Part shown: positions 47,955 through 59,559 of the stretch, in pieces | How the letters are laid out: each line of letters begins with the position of its first letter | Numbering within the stretch: the stretch's first letter is position 1 | Assembly: GCA_023935145.1 (NCBI GenBank) | Contig: CM043700.1 | Span: 32,535,501-32,599,500 of the forward strand | DNA length: 64,000 bases | Source: Bretschneidera sinensis | Taxonomy: Eukaryota > Streptophyta > Magnoliopsida > Brassicales > Akaniaceae | Direction: 5' to 3' | Translations under genes and position numbers: made by a program | The notes under the pieces: model-generated | Told to the model about the DNA's origin: nothing | What the model saw: only the letters and a program-made list of their open reading frames with translations | Database searches by the model: none

Positions 47955-48102
47955 TTAGGCCACTTGGTGTGAAATTACTGCCATGCCCTTTGCCACGTGT
48001 TGGCAATAGATTGGTTACTCTATCTAAGTTATGAAATTACTATTTTACCCTTGAAGATTGACACTTGTCCTTATGCTATTGGAGAGGGAATTTTTCCCTA
48101 CA
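47955..48102 (-). repeat. inner piece of the Tat element 3' LTR
   Basis: Continues the LTR interrupted at 38744 and ends GGAATTTTTCCCTACA, matching GAATTTTTCCTTTCA at the far end of the right LTR (59559). Adjacent purines (minus-strand AGTGGGAGA, near 48110-48119) are the likely polypurine tract. Confidence 0.8.
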
Positions 48103-48287
48103 TCAGATGTCTCCCACTTGATTAAGTGCATTTATACAGTTGAGGAAGTAGACCGTATAGAGCATATCGTGTGATTCAAAATGGTTTAGGGTACCCGGGT
48201 ACCATGGAGATGGAAATTTGAATTTTGCTTACACATTTGAGTAGAGATGCGGACTTCGAGGAGACCTGATAGGCTGATGTTCCTTCG

Positions 48288-49035
48288 GAGTTTTGCAAAC
48301 AAGTCCGAAGAGCTGACACTCATTCAAAATGACTCGGAGTTTTGGCGAATGAGTCCGAAGAGATAACATTCAGTCAAAATGACTCGGAGTTTTGACGAAT
48401 GAGTCCAAAGAAATGACATTCAGTCGAAATGACTCGGAGTTTTGGCGAACATATCCGAGGAGAATGACATGGAGTCAAACTGCCCAGAGTTTGGTGAACA
48501 GGTCTAAGGAGAATGACATGGAGTCAAACTGATTGGAGTTTGACGAATAAATCCGAGGAGAATGACACGGAGTCAAACTGCTCGAAGTTTGACGAACGGA
48601 TTTGAGAAGAATGACATGGAGTCAAACTATTCAGAGTTTGGCAAACGGGTCCGAGAATAATGACATGTAGTCAAACTGCTCGGAGTTTAACGAATAGGTC
48701 CGAAGAGAATGACATAGAGTCAAACTGCTCAGAGTTTGGTGAACGGGTCTAAGGAGAATGACATGGGGTCAAATTGCTCAGAGTTTAGCAAACGGGTTCT
48801 ATGAGAATAACATGGAGTCAAACTGTTCGGAGTTTGGAGAACGGGTTCGAGGAAAATGACATGGAGTCAAAATGCCCAGAGTTTGGCGAATAGGTCTGAG
48901 GAGAATGACATGGAGTCAAACTGCTCGGAGTTTGACGAATAATTCCGAGAAGAATGACACGGAGTCAAACTGCTCGAAGTTTGACGAACGGTTCCGAAGA
49001 GAATAACATGGAGTCAAACTACTCGGAGTGTGATG
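48288..49035. repeat. 49-50 bp minisatellite in the Tat element 3' region
   Basis: About 15 imperfect tandem units with the recurring words CTCGGAGTTTGGCGAA, GGTCCGAGGAGAATGACA and TGGAGTCAAACTG. The first three units are 50 bp and carry ATTCAGTCAAAATGA; later ones are 49 bp with ATGGAGTCAAACTG, so two subfamilies are visible. Tandem arrays in this position are known from Ogre/Tat-type elements. Confidence 0.92.
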
Positions 49036-49642
49036 AAAAATTAGAGTTGTTTCCAATATGAATAAACTTGTTCATTTGAAGTGTAAGATAGATTCAATTA
49101 GGGGTTTTTAGCCCATTTGGTACATGCGGGCCTCCTCCTAATAGGCCACGATTTTTTAATTTATTGGGCTTTGCCAATTAGGCCTAGATTTCTGATTTGT
49201 GAATTTATGGACTGGGCTAGACATTGAGTTTTATGGCCCATTTTCGAGGTTATGAGCTTTCTAGAATGTTTCTTCAGACTTAATGAGGGTAAGTTGAGCC
49301 TTCGTCTTTAATGCGAAAAAATGGTGGCGTATATCCTCGGTTTCTTGAAAAGACAGAATTTTTCTTGGGTTTGTAGAAAAGTGATGCTTCAACGCTGCTG
49401 ATTACAGCTTGGATGATTATACCTTATCGTTTACTATTGCGAAGAGCATTATATAAGGAGGAGATGCCTCTCTTTGTTGTCACTTCACTCATTTATGTGC
49501 AAGAGAAAATTTGAGAGCCTTTAGAGTTTGGAAGTTTTCAGAAAAGCTCAAAGGTTTGTTGGAGTGCTCAAAGTTTGAGGGAGCTTGAAGATCCAATGAT
49601 CGTAAAGAGTTCGGAGTCTAAGGAAGCTAGCCCTTTTGGAGT

Positions 49643-51540
49643 TTGATTGGTGAGTTATGTCTTCCTTTTTTCATGTCTTCAGATAAAAGTAGTGGTAGAG
49701 GTATGAGTAGAGGTAGCGATGAAAAGGGTGTGAGTAATGAAGGTAAGAATAGCAATAGAAGTTCCAATAGCGAACATAATAGGAGTAGAAATAGTCTGGT
49801 GAATGAGGTGGATGATACTTCAGCTGGATCTCGCGCCATGGTTTTTTATGAGGGTGAATCTTCTTCCGCCTTCCCGGAGGGTAATCATGCCTTATGAGAG
49901 CTTCGAAAGGAGATGGAAGAGGAAGAAAGGCCAAATAAGTTGAAGGATGAGAAGCTAAAGATTAGGTATAGGATCCCTAATGAGTACATACTCAAGAAAG
50001 CTGAAGTTGGGGACTATGCTTCTGATGATCTAGAGGATGGGGAGCTTTGTGTGTATACTCATCACTTGAAAGTTGGGCTTAGGTTTCCCTTTCAACCCTT
50101 TATGCGTATTTTGCTCAAGTACTATGATATAGCTTTATGCCAATTGGTGGCCAACTCTGTATGCCTACTGATGGTATTCATATACATTGGTATAAAAGTG
50201 GAGGGAGTCATGAACATAAGTGTCTTTAAGAGTTTTTTTTTCAAATAAGTAAACACAAGGAGTATAGTTAAGTGTTGCTAAGTTTAAGGGCAAAGAAAGG
50301 ATTTCTAAAGAAGATACCCTCCTATATCAAGTAGTGGAAGACAAGTGTTTTCTTTATTCAGAGTGATGAGGGTTTCGACCATCCTTCGAAGTGGAGTATG
50401 GATATGGCAACTCCCAATAAGAAACCGAACCTTATGAGGAGGGAGACAAACATGGTGGCTAAAATGATAGCAGGGCAAATGGATGTCGAGCTTCTTTATA
50501 AGAACTATGAGTTGGCTAAGCTCAGACTCTGCCTTGAGGGTCTAAATGAAGAGATAGGTTCGAATTCTTTAACTTTGATTATTTCTCCTTTCCTTTCGCT
50601 CATACTTATGTTGTTTCCTTTTGCAGCGATGGATGCACTTAGAGCTGCTCAGAAAAAGATAAACCAAACTTAGAAGATGAAGCTCAATGAACGGGTCCGG
50701 ATTGCAACTAGCCCGTCCTCTGGAAGAGGGCCAACACTGGGAGTTCTCATAGTCGGACTCTTCCTGCTCCTCCAATCGTGGTGGATAATGATCCAGCTAT
50801 AACTCCTTCTCTCGTTCTAAGGGCCGCGATACCAGTTCAGGCTTAACCTCCCAAGTCTTTAGACCTAACTAGTATGTCAAGGTCATTGATTTATGCTTCT
50901 AGAGCGCCACCATTGCTCAGAAGCACTTGATCTGGGGTATTCCCTCAAGGGTCTTGCGATGATGGTTGAGGGCGTTGCTTCTTAGGTAACCTCCAAGCCT
51001 TGAAATTTTTGCAGTAGTTTAACTTATGGCCATGACGTTCTAACTTAACTCTATTTTTTCAGTCGATTATAGCTTCGGGTATCCTTCTCTTCATTGTCTT
51101 AATCTTAACAGGAAGTTAAGGGATTGACATAACTTTATTTGGACTTCACGGGAATCCCTCATAAAAAAATACAGTGGAGGTTGGGCACCTAGAAATAAGG
51201 AAAACCCTGATGATAGAGGACTTAGAGGAGGCCTGAGCAGAATGAGATGCATCCTAGAATAAAGCAGAGAGGCTCTAGGGTGAGAAAGATACTGTCAGGA
51301 AGGCCTTAGCGAACTTCAAGGAGTTTTAAGAGTTCAAGACTATTGTCGAGGTTGCATCCAGGGACTTCTACCTTAAGGGCTTCGAGAAAGCTAAGCAATA
51401 AGCTTTAGAGGTCAACCAAGAATAGGACTTTTCCATGGTGGAGATTTTTTCTAATGATGAGGGTGTCTAGGCTGAGAGTGAAAGCGAGGATCAGGCTCGA
51501 GCTGCTGATGAGGAAGAGGAGAATGTAGACATAGATTAGA
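49643..51540 (+). pseudogene. antisense extra ORF of the Tat element (PF04195-like)
   Basis: Plus-strand frames opposite in direction to gag-pol. A Ser/Gly/Asn-rich start (49673 onward) is followed after an in-frame TGA (49895-49897) by the block RYRIPNEYILKKA...VGLRFPFQPFMRILLKYYDIALCQL, which matches the domain called putative gypsy-type transposon (PF04195). The frame is lost in a T-run near 50232. Later pieces (50398-50673, and acidic D/E-rich codons to 51537) continue in other frames with stops. The domain's role is unknown, and the 'transposase' label of the family is a misnomer. Confidence 0.7.
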
Positions 51541-51899
51541 TTTTTTTCCTTATCCCTCTTTTTTTGTACTCTTGGCCATTAATACCTTTTGTAAAAAAAA
51601 ACTCCTAAGTTAATGAAGGCCTACGTTTCATTTTCCATTTAGTCTATTCAATATTAGCATACTTTGGCAATCCGACAGGAAAGTCTGAAGGGGTCTTCTC
51701 CTTGGCATAGGAGAAGCTTAAAAAATAAAGTAGGCAAAAATTAGACTGTCCTCTTATTAAAAATATATGGAGATTACATAAGTAACTTGGTGAAAAATTG
51801 GAGAAACGAAAGTTGGCTAAAAAAAAAACGCAAAACTTGGCGAAGAATGGAGTAGTCCTCGAATGAGCTCTACTGGAGAGTTAGAAGAGACTCTACTGG
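51541..51899. other. spacer between the antisense ORF and integrase end
   Basis: No feature seen. The tail ends of two opposite coding regions meet here. Confidence 0.5.
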
Positions 51900-52740
51900 T
51901 AGAACTTGTAGATATTTTCAATATTCTAATTTCACGGTATTGACTTGCCATCCAAGTCTTCAAGTTCAAATGTGCCAGCTTGGTAAACCCTTTTGATACA
52001 GTAAGGTTCTTTCCAGTTTTGGAGAAGTTTTCCCGTCTTTCGGGGATGAGATACTTTGTTCTTTCTTAGGACCAAGTCATATAGTCTGAAAGTTCTCTCT
52101 CGGACTCAAGAGTTGTAATACTTTGACACCCTCTGGTGATAGGTAGCGAGTTTAATTTGAGTTATATCTTTGGCTTCATTAATTAGATCGACGTTCATCT
52201 TGAAGGCTTTTTCATTGTTTTTCTCATCGAATCTTTGCACTTGTAGTAATGGCGTTCCTATTTCAAGGGGAATGACAACTTCCAATTCGTATGTTAGGAA
52301 GAATTGAGTCTCTCTAGTGGGAGTTCGGGTGGTAGTTTGATAGGCTCAGAGGACGTTTAAGAGGTGGTTGACCCATTGCTGGTGGGAATCATCAAGCCTC
52401 TTCTTGATGCCCTGCAGGAGAGTTTTGTTGGTTACCTCAGCCTGCCCGTTGGCCTGAGGGTAACCTACAGAGGAAAACCTTTGTTCAATCTAGAGGTTAT
52501 GGCAGAAAGATTTAAACCAGTTACTGTTGAATTGCATGCCATTATCGTGACTAGTATCCTGGGTATACCAAATCGATAAATAATCGATTTCCAAACAAAC
52601 CCTCGAGTCTGGTAGTCGAAGATGCTGGTGAGGGGTTCGACCTCTACCCATTTAGTAAAGTAGTCGATAGCTAGTATCAAATGCTTTTTTTGCCCTGGTG
52701 CTTCTCGGAATGGGGTGAGGATGTCCATCCCCCACATAGC
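51900..52740 (-). pseudogene. Tat element integrase catalytic core and C-terminus
   Basis: Minus strand: WGMDILTPF...LILAIDYFTKWVEVEPL at 52737-52640, then YRFGIPRILVT, then around 52460-52340 GYPQANGQAEVTNKTLLQGI with the catalytic Glu, and KRLDDSHQQWVNHLL. The NGTQF part of the second Asp motif is ruined (CNST), and several stops follow. It is separated from its own zinc-binding domain by the solo LTR. Confidence 0.8.
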
Positions 52741-52790
52741 AAAGAGGATAAGACTTGCAATTGATGTCAGGGAATTAGATGGTCACTAGG

Positions 52791-54725
52791 TGTAACGACT
52801 CATCTCGGGTTGGCCACCCTCGAGACGGTGTCATCACATTTTGAAAATCCCAGCACGACACCTATATGCAACAATAAAAATAATACTAACCAATTTTTTT
52901 TACGTCAATCATCAACCCTCAATAGGGGAGATACATCAATATGATATTGACTTAAACATTTTACACAACATAATATGCATGAATATTTACAAATAAATTT
53001 TTGTTTTATTTTCTCATTAGTCTAAGGATGTTGACACGTACGTAGCTTACAGAAATTATTTCGTCTGACTCTCAACCCACCAGACTATTTGTCCTATCTG
53101 CTATCTAAAATCATTGTACAATGAGGGATGAGCTTCATAAGCTCAGTGAATTAAATTTACTACAGGTACTCAATTTGTATAAATGGTCTTTCAATATTAA
53201 ATCATTTATATCTCATACAACTTGATACTATCACTACACATGTCATAAAATCCATTCTTTACCAATCTCTTTCTCGTATTTATTGGTTCACCTTAAGACC
53301 ATCAATTATCTCATAATTACCTCGTAATGTGGTTCACATCATAAAGTCTACCATTTAGATGGTTCTTATCATGGCATACTTTTAGGTTTCTTTCTTACCA
53401 TAACTGTCTCTCTGTGAGACTCATTCATCTATAAATAATTTCATAATAACACACAATACATTAGCATTTCAATGATACAATCAATATTTAAAACAGATGC
53501 AATGCATGAATTATTATTAGGGAACGTCTTCCCATATGTCGACATGTTTTTATTATCTTAGATCGGCTACCTTCCCGGTTCTTTTCTTTACAGCTTATCC
53601 CAGCTGTCACGGATTTATTTCTAGCATATACCGGCTGTCACGGTGTCCATTTTATTTCCAGCATATACCGGCTGTCACAGTTTTCCAATTAGACCAGCCC
53701 CTTCTCGATTCTTTCGGTTCTTTTATTTAATGCATATGTATATGAACAATGATATGAAATATGCATATGAACAATAACATAAAAAAAATAAAAAAACCAA
53801 ACATAAATTCAAATATTTAAATTTAGCTATCTTGTCTTTCTTCAAATTATTATAAAAAATTTCACTAAATTTCTCTCATCATAAATCACATCAAATCATC
53901 CATCTTAGCTTGTCAAGATCCACTAATTTTTATCTCCTCATAATTCGTATCAAAACATCAACCATAGCTCATCAAGAATTTCACTTATTGCTTTTATTAT
54001 TAAATCAACTTATTATTTCAAAAAAAAATATTATTTTCCCCTAATAATTTTCTACATGACCAAAATTCATTTCATACATATCAATCAAATTTTTATCTAT
54101 CACTAAAGCATACGCTAATAATTTATTTAATATTATCACTAGATAATTTCATTTTTTATTTAGATTACTTAAAGTAAATCTAACTCACCATGTAGCACTT
54201 AAAGCCACCCGTGGATCACCTCCTTGCCTTTCCCGTTCCTCTCAAAAATTTTCCCCATAAACCCCTTCAAAATTTTGCTCTTTTAACCTTTCTTTGGATT
54301 CCCAAGTGTTTAAAGAAAATGAGTAATAGAAAGAAAACTAAACGAATTCGTAAGTAAGTAATATAACTTAACTTTCATTTACATATATATGTACAAGCAT
54401 TTTTTTTTTTTGCTTCAGCAGCCCCCCCCCCCCCCCCCCCCCCCCACCCCCAATTTCACACTACCACGCAAATATGAGACGTGGCTCACATGAGCAAAGG
54501 CTGCCATTATTTTTTTTTTTTAAAACTTCTTTTTCCTTTTCTTTTTACTATTTACATTTTTTTTCTTTTCTTTTTCTTTGTAACTATGCCCCCACGCATC
54601 CATTTTTTTTTCAAAAGATTTATTTTATTCAATACTGAATCCTTCACGTAAATATGTTATTTTAATTTTCTATCATATTTATTAAATTACTTCTTTACCC
54701 TTACTTTACGATTACGAGTATTACA
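52791..54725 (-). mobile_element. Tekay-family solo LTR
   Basis: 1935 bp with TGTAACGACTC at the left (the reverse complement of an LTR end) and CGAGTATTACA at the right. It is flanked by perfect 5-bp duplications CTAGG (52786-52790 and 54726-54730). It shares with the nearby Tekay LTRs, in inverted orientation, the ATTGTACAATGAGGGATGAGCTT region and the CCGGCTGTCACGG tandem units (53600-53680). Divergence is much greater than between the two Tekay LTRs, so it is an older insertion. A C-run of about 24 (54422-54446) lies inside. Confidence 0.9.
54422..54446. repeat. poly-C tract in the solo LTR
   Basis: About 24 consecutive C followed by ACCCCC. A G-quadruplex on the minus strand is possible; length may be unreliable in sequencing. 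Confidence 0.85.
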
Positions 54726-54730
54726 CTAGG

Positions 54731-55060
54731 GCATGGAGGCATTTTCTTGATAGGTCTTACACTTCTTGACCATCTCAACTGCGTCGTGACTCATCTGCGG
54801 GTAATAGTAACCATGGTGAAGTATTTTGAAGGCTAATGCTCGGCCTCCAAGGTGATTGCCACATATCCCCAAGTGAACCTCTCTGAGAGTGTAGTTTGCA
54901 TTAGTAGATCCTAGACATTTCAGATAAGAAGTAATGGATCATTTTTTGTACAGTTGTTCATAAATGATGGCGTACCGTGAAGCACGAGAGATAATTTTCT
55001 TGGCCTCACTTTTTTTTTCATGAAGTGAACCATCTTTTAAGTACCGAAGAATTAGATCCA
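54731..55060 (-). pseudogene. Tat element integrase zinc-binding domain
   Basis: Minus-strand words VHLGICGNHLGGRALAFKIL, HGYYYPQM and KKCKTY match the H-H-C-C domain of Tat-lineage integrases. The solo LTR inserted directly after it. Confidence 0.75.
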
Positions 55061-56700
55061 TCCAAGTTTGTTCCTCAGCAAGCAGCATAACTGATACTTC
55101 ATTAATGCTCTGAGTGGAGAGAGTTTCAAAGTAGACCTCTTGGATAAAATAAGTGTGCCTAGATAAGGCAAATCAAGCCAAGGCATTTGCTTTTGCATTT
55201 TCTATCCACGATACTTGGGTTATCTAGAATCTCTTGAAGGTTATTGCGAGTTCACGGGTTTTTTCAAGATACCTTGCGATCTTTACACCCATGGCCTCAT
55301 ATTCATTGGTTATCTAGTTCAGCACAAACTATGAGTCAATGTAGGCTTTTAAAGCCTTGGCGGCTAATGTTTTGGCGAACTTCACTCCAGCGGGTAATGC
55401 CTCATAATCAGCCTCGTTATTCGAGGCCTTGAATCAGAACCTTAGGGTGTACTCGACCGTGAACCCTTCAGGGCTACTGAGGATGAGACAGCTCTATTAT
55501 CGGTGCTGTTGGAGAACATGTCTACATACAATGTCCAGTTTGACATATGCTTGGCTTCTTTGGGCGTTTGTACTTCAATTGGGACGTCGAGGAAAGTTAT
55601 ATATGCTATCAAGTTCTCTAGGGCTTGTACTTTGATAGCTGTCCGAGGTTTGTATCAGATATCAAATTCTCCAAGTTCGATGGACCATTTGACCAACCTT
55701 AAGAAGATGTCCGACTTATGGAGGACCTGTCATCTTGTAAGATTCGATTGATGTAGTAGATGGGTTTTTGAATCCTAATATCTTCTCGAATCAAGACAAA
55801 GGCTACTACGTCGTGGCCTGCTGATTTATAGAGAAATGGCTCCTCCACCGTGATGAGTTTAGTCAAGAGTGGTGGTGAGCTCAAGTATTTCTTTAGTTCC
55901 TCAAACACTTTTTGATAGTCTTCATTCCAAGCGAAATCCTTAGCTTTTCCGATGACTTTAAAGAAAGGTAGACACCTTTCAGCAGACTTAGACATGAAAT
56001 GGCTGAGTGTCGTTATTCGCTTAGTCAACCTTTGTACTTCTTTAATGTTCTGAGGATGGGTCATGTCCATGATCACTTTTATCTTATTAGGATTAGCCTT
56101 TATCCCCCGTTGTGTTACCATAAAAACTAGAAAATTTCTAACGGTGACTCCAAAGACACATTTGGTTAGGTTTAGCCTCATTTAGTGACGGTGGGGTATT
56201 CCTAAAGCTTCCTCTTGGTCAGACTCGTGATCCTTAGTGTTGATGCTCTTGACCAACATATCATCCATATAGACCTCCATATTCTTCCCAATCTGCTCAT
56301 TGAAGATCTTGTTAACCAGCCTCTGATGGCCCCTGCATTATTGAATCCGAAAGGCATCACCTTATAGGGCCTCAGTCAGTGATAAAGGCGGTCTTGGGCC
56401 GGTCAAGCTCGTGCATCAAGAATTGATTATACCATGAGTATGCATCCATAAAACTAAGCAACTCGTGCCCGGGGGTGGCATCAACCAACTGGTTTATCCT
56501 TGGCAATGAGAAACTATCTTTTGGGTAAGCCTTATTTAGATATGTAAAATCGATGTAGATCATTCATTCACCATTGGCCTTCTTTATCATTACCACGCTG
56601 GTGATCCACTATGGGTAATCGATTTCTTGAATGAAGTCAACCACTAGGAGCTTGTCTACCTCTTCATTTATGGTGTTTTGAAGTACCGGAGAAAATGATC
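55061..56700 (-). pseudogene. Tat element reverse transcriptase and RNase H
   Basis: Minus-strand pieces in order: IDFTYLNKAYPKDSFSLPRI with GHELLSFMDAYS and KTAFITD (56563-56372); YMDDMLVKS catalytic block near 56258-56272; LNLTKCVFGV and the connection region (56181-55930); then RNase H (KPIYYINRIL near 55760 and decayed pieces to 55240). Stops and shifts separate the pieces. Plus-strand frames at 55244-55751 are shadows. Confidence 0.8.
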
Positions 56701-57319
56701 TCTTCTATTGGACTACTGGCCTGTGTTTTGGGTCCACGTTTAGTCGGTGGACAATAACCTCGGGATCAATCCAGAGCATGTCGGAGACCAACCAGGTGAA
56801 AAGATCATGATTCCTTAGAACGAAAAAGATCCAAGATTCCTTAAGGTCTTCTGAGAGACCGAACCTGATATGTACGGTCTTCGAATCTCCCTCATTTAGA
56901 GGGATAGTGATGAGTTATTCCTTTGATTGACCTCACGGAGTTTTAAGTTCATCTTTTAGGTCTTAAATTTCCAAAGGAATTGCTTCAGCTTTTTTTTTTA
57001 TCCCCTGATAGAGTTTAAATAGTAAGACCATGAGGCTTATTGGTTGCCCGAGACTTCCCTTTAACCCTCCTCGGTAGGGAACTTTATCTTTAAATGATAT
57101 GTGGAAACCACTGTCCTCATTTATTAAGAGTTGGTCTTCTAAGGATCACGTTATATATGGATGTGTGTTTAACAACTAAAAACGTGGTTTACACAGTGGT
57201 AAGTTACGGTGGTATTCCTGCAGTGAACAAGAAAACTATGCTTCCTTCGGCAAAGATTGGTGTCCCCGATAAGCCATACAGAGGAGACAACACTAGCTTG
57301 AGTTGATCATTCCTTAACT
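56701..57319 (-). pseudogene. Tat element protease-to-RT linker
   Basis: Decayed pol sequence between the protease and the RT core. No motif that I can name with confidence; a plus-strand frame at 57094-57306 has no protein features. Confidence 0.4.
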
Positions 57320-57560
57320 TCATCTGTTGGAAGGCATCATAAAAAAGATGTCAGTTGAGCTTTTTTTATCTACTAAGACCCGTTCGACATTATAATTGGC
57401 GATGAAGGGGGAGATGACCATGGCATCATTGTGTGGCGAATGTATCCCTTTTAGGTCTTCATCTGTAAAGGATATTACATGGTCTGTCTTGACCCGTTTA
57501 TGAGTTCCACTAACCGATGCCACTGATTGGGTATAAGCTTTCATTCTATAGGCAGACTAT
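57320..57560 (-). pseudogene. Tat element aspartic protease
   Basis: VERVLVDKKSSTDIFF corresponds to the usual VDxGSSxDxxF active site, but the D-[ST]-G triad reads D-K-K. The preceding blocks VISFTDEDLKGIHSPHNDAM and VISPFIANYNV are typical of Tat-lineage proteases. Confidence 0.75.
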
Positions 57561-59119
57561 CCTATTGTAACTAGCCTCTAAAAATGGTTTTGATAGTTCT
57601 AATAACTGCAGTGGTTGCCCTTGGTCACTCTAAGGGTGTCATTCTCCTTAGCTCAGTCTTCTAGGACTTAGCCTAGGGCTTCGTTCAAGTACCCTCTTTG
57701 GATGAGGGATTTAATTTACTGTTTGAAAGCATGACACTTCTCAGTGTCATGACCGTGATCTCTATGGAAACGGCACCATTTAACTCGATTTCCACTTGGA
57801 TAGAATGGTTTTAGAGGACAACGGAGGAGATCTTGGTCTTGGATATCCAGAAGTATGTTTGTCTTTGAGGTATTCAGCGGGGTGAAGCTCTTAAGTTGGT
57901 GGTGGTTCTTACTTTTCCTTTCGGGCGATATTTCTTGGTTGAACCATCCTTTGATTCATTGGTGTCCCTTTTCCTTTTCTTAATCTCTCCCCCTCTCTTT
58001 GAAATACCTGATCATCCTCAACAATCATGTACTCCTCAATACGGGCAAGTATGTCATTCATGTCTCTAGAAGGGTGCTTAGTCAACTTGAAGCTGAAAGT
58101 TCCTGACTTGAGTATATTCTAGAAGGCTAAGGTCTGGATCGCTGGGTCAAGATTCGAAAATTTTCAATTAGTGGCATTAAAGCGTGAGATATATTCGCGA
58201 AGTTTTTCTCCTTTGCATTGAATTATGCTAAAGAGATTCTAGGAGGTCTTTTAAGGTCCACTGTTGCTCAGGAAGTGGATTATAAAGGCACGACTTAGTT
58301 CTTTAAAGAAGTACTGCTGGGCTTTAGGTGCTTGTACCAAGTGTTACCTTCTCTAAGGTCAAAGGGAAGAATCTGCACATTACAACATCAGGATGGCGGT
58401 GCAACATCATGGAGCTCTTGTAGTGCTGAAGGTGATCTACCGGCTCCATGGTACCATCGTATGCCTTCATGACCAGCATTCGAAAATGCTGATGGAAAAG
58501 AGCTTCGAGGATCTCTTGAGTGAATGGCGGATTTTTATAGCTGAGCTCATCTAGAACGTTAGTGTTCCTTGCTTTGAAGGCTTCATTTATCTTTTTGTCT
58601 ATGTCCTCTAAACTTTTATCCAAGTCAGTGTGGTTTTTAGAAGTGGAGAAGCGCCGGTACCTAGCCCTGGGAGATGGCCTAAAGGTGGAGTTATTTCGAG
58701 ATTTGACGTTGACATGTGAGGAGGATTCAATTGTGGAGTGGCTACCAGTGGACTTGGTGCGATCAGGTTATGTCATCTACCGGGAGCTTCGTTGTGAAAG
58801 AGACGGAAGCATAGAGTTACGAGCTTTTCCCCTTACCTCGGTGGCGAGAATCAGTGACAAGACAAGTAAGCTCCTGGAATTGTTCTTGGATTTAAGGGAT
58901 AACGAGGTGCAAGGTGGACAGAGCTTTTTGATTTTCCTAGGGCCTGGGTTCTACCGGATCATATTGAGGATCACACTTAGTTTTCTCATCAGTTGGCTCA
59001 CTATTATTTTTAGAGCCGGCATGTTCAGAGATAGCAAGGAGGTGTGGGTTGACCCGTTGATGGCGAATGGATACTCGTGTGGCAGCCGAACTGGTTCCAG
59101 CAGAACTCTTGGGTGGCAT
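57561..59119 (-). pseudogene. Tat element gag
   Basis: It starts MPPKSSAGTSS at 59119, about 60 bases after the LTR. A capsid-like piece (58623-58324: FTQEILEAL, RMLVMKAYDGTMEPVDHLQHY) and a C-terminal zinc-finger-like CRFHRDHGHDTEKC (about 57775-57730) are characteristic of Tat/Retand gag. Broken by several stops. The long plus-strand frame at 58562-59131 overlaps this and is a shadow. Confidence 0.8.
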
Positions 59120-59154
59120 GGTAACATATAAGTTCTTAGTCCTTCAAAAATAAG

Positions 59155-59178
59155 AAGTCCCTCCTTCTAGCGCTAATT
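59155..59178 (-). other. primer-binding-site region of the Tat element
   Basis: Directly inside the 5' LTR the minus strand reads AATTAGCGCTAGAAGGAGGG, close to the GGCGCY-type primer sites of Tat elements. The tRNA was not identified. Confidence 0.5.
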
Positions 59179-59559
59179 TGTTGATGCCAAAAATTTGCTG
59201 AGAAACCGATCGGTCGAGAAATGATACATACATACACGAAACGAGAAAAACCTAAAAATCGTTGTAGGACTAGAAAATGGTGTGCTTCCAGGGGGGACTC
59301 TCCGATGCCTAAATTAGAATAAGGTTTTTTTTTAAAAAAATATAGAGAACCAAATTGAATGGAGAGCTGTGTATATAGGAGTTGAATATGCCTTTTGATT
59401 TGTGGGAGCCCCTTTTTATAGTGTGTTAGAGTAGAGTCCAAGCCCTTCGCCACATGTTGACAGTAGATTGGTTACTCTGTCTAAGTAATGAAATTACTAT
59501 TTTACTCTCGGAGATTGACACGTATCATTATGCTATTGGAGAGAGAATTTTTCCTTTCA
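59179..59559 (-). repeat. 5' LTR of the Tat element
   Basis: 381 bp. It matches the split left LTR at both ends and throughout, apart from a deletion of about 130 bp near 59440. Outer flank TTTATAAC (59560-59567) equals the flank of the left LTR. Confidence 0.85.

Larger units (their letters stand above)
38383..59559 (-). mobile_element. Tat/Retand-type Ty3-gypsy retrotransposon, decayed, with two nested insertions
   Basis: The two LTRs (59179-59559 as 5', and 38383-38744 plus 47955-48102 as 3') share the border word TGTTGAT and long stretches such as CGATGCCTAAATTAGAATA. From right to left on the minus strand come primer-site region, gag, protease, reverse transcriptase, RNase H and integrase. 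Beyond pol lie a plus-strand (antisense) extra ORF and a minisatellite before the 3' LTR. This order, with an antisense ORF behind pol, fits the Tat/Retand/Grande group. After subtracting the Tekay and solo-LTR insertions it is about 10.0 kb. Many stops and shifts make it inactive. Confidence 0.85.

Noticed and set aside
48288..49035. Regularly spaced repeats considered as a CRISPR-like array
   Set aside because: Units are imperfect and contiguous with no unique spacers, inside a plant retrotransposon; it is a minisatellite.
49671..49934. Minus-strand Tyr/Ser-rich frame
   Set aside because: Shadow of the plus-strand Ser/Asn/Gly-rich start of the antisense ORF.
55244..55751. Overlapping plus-strand frames of 62-82 residues
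   Set aside because: Shadows of the minus-strand RNase H region of the Tat element.
58562..59131. 189-residue plus-strand frame
   Set aside because: Shadow of the Tat gag on the minus strand, which has recognisable gag motifs and the correct position after the LTR.
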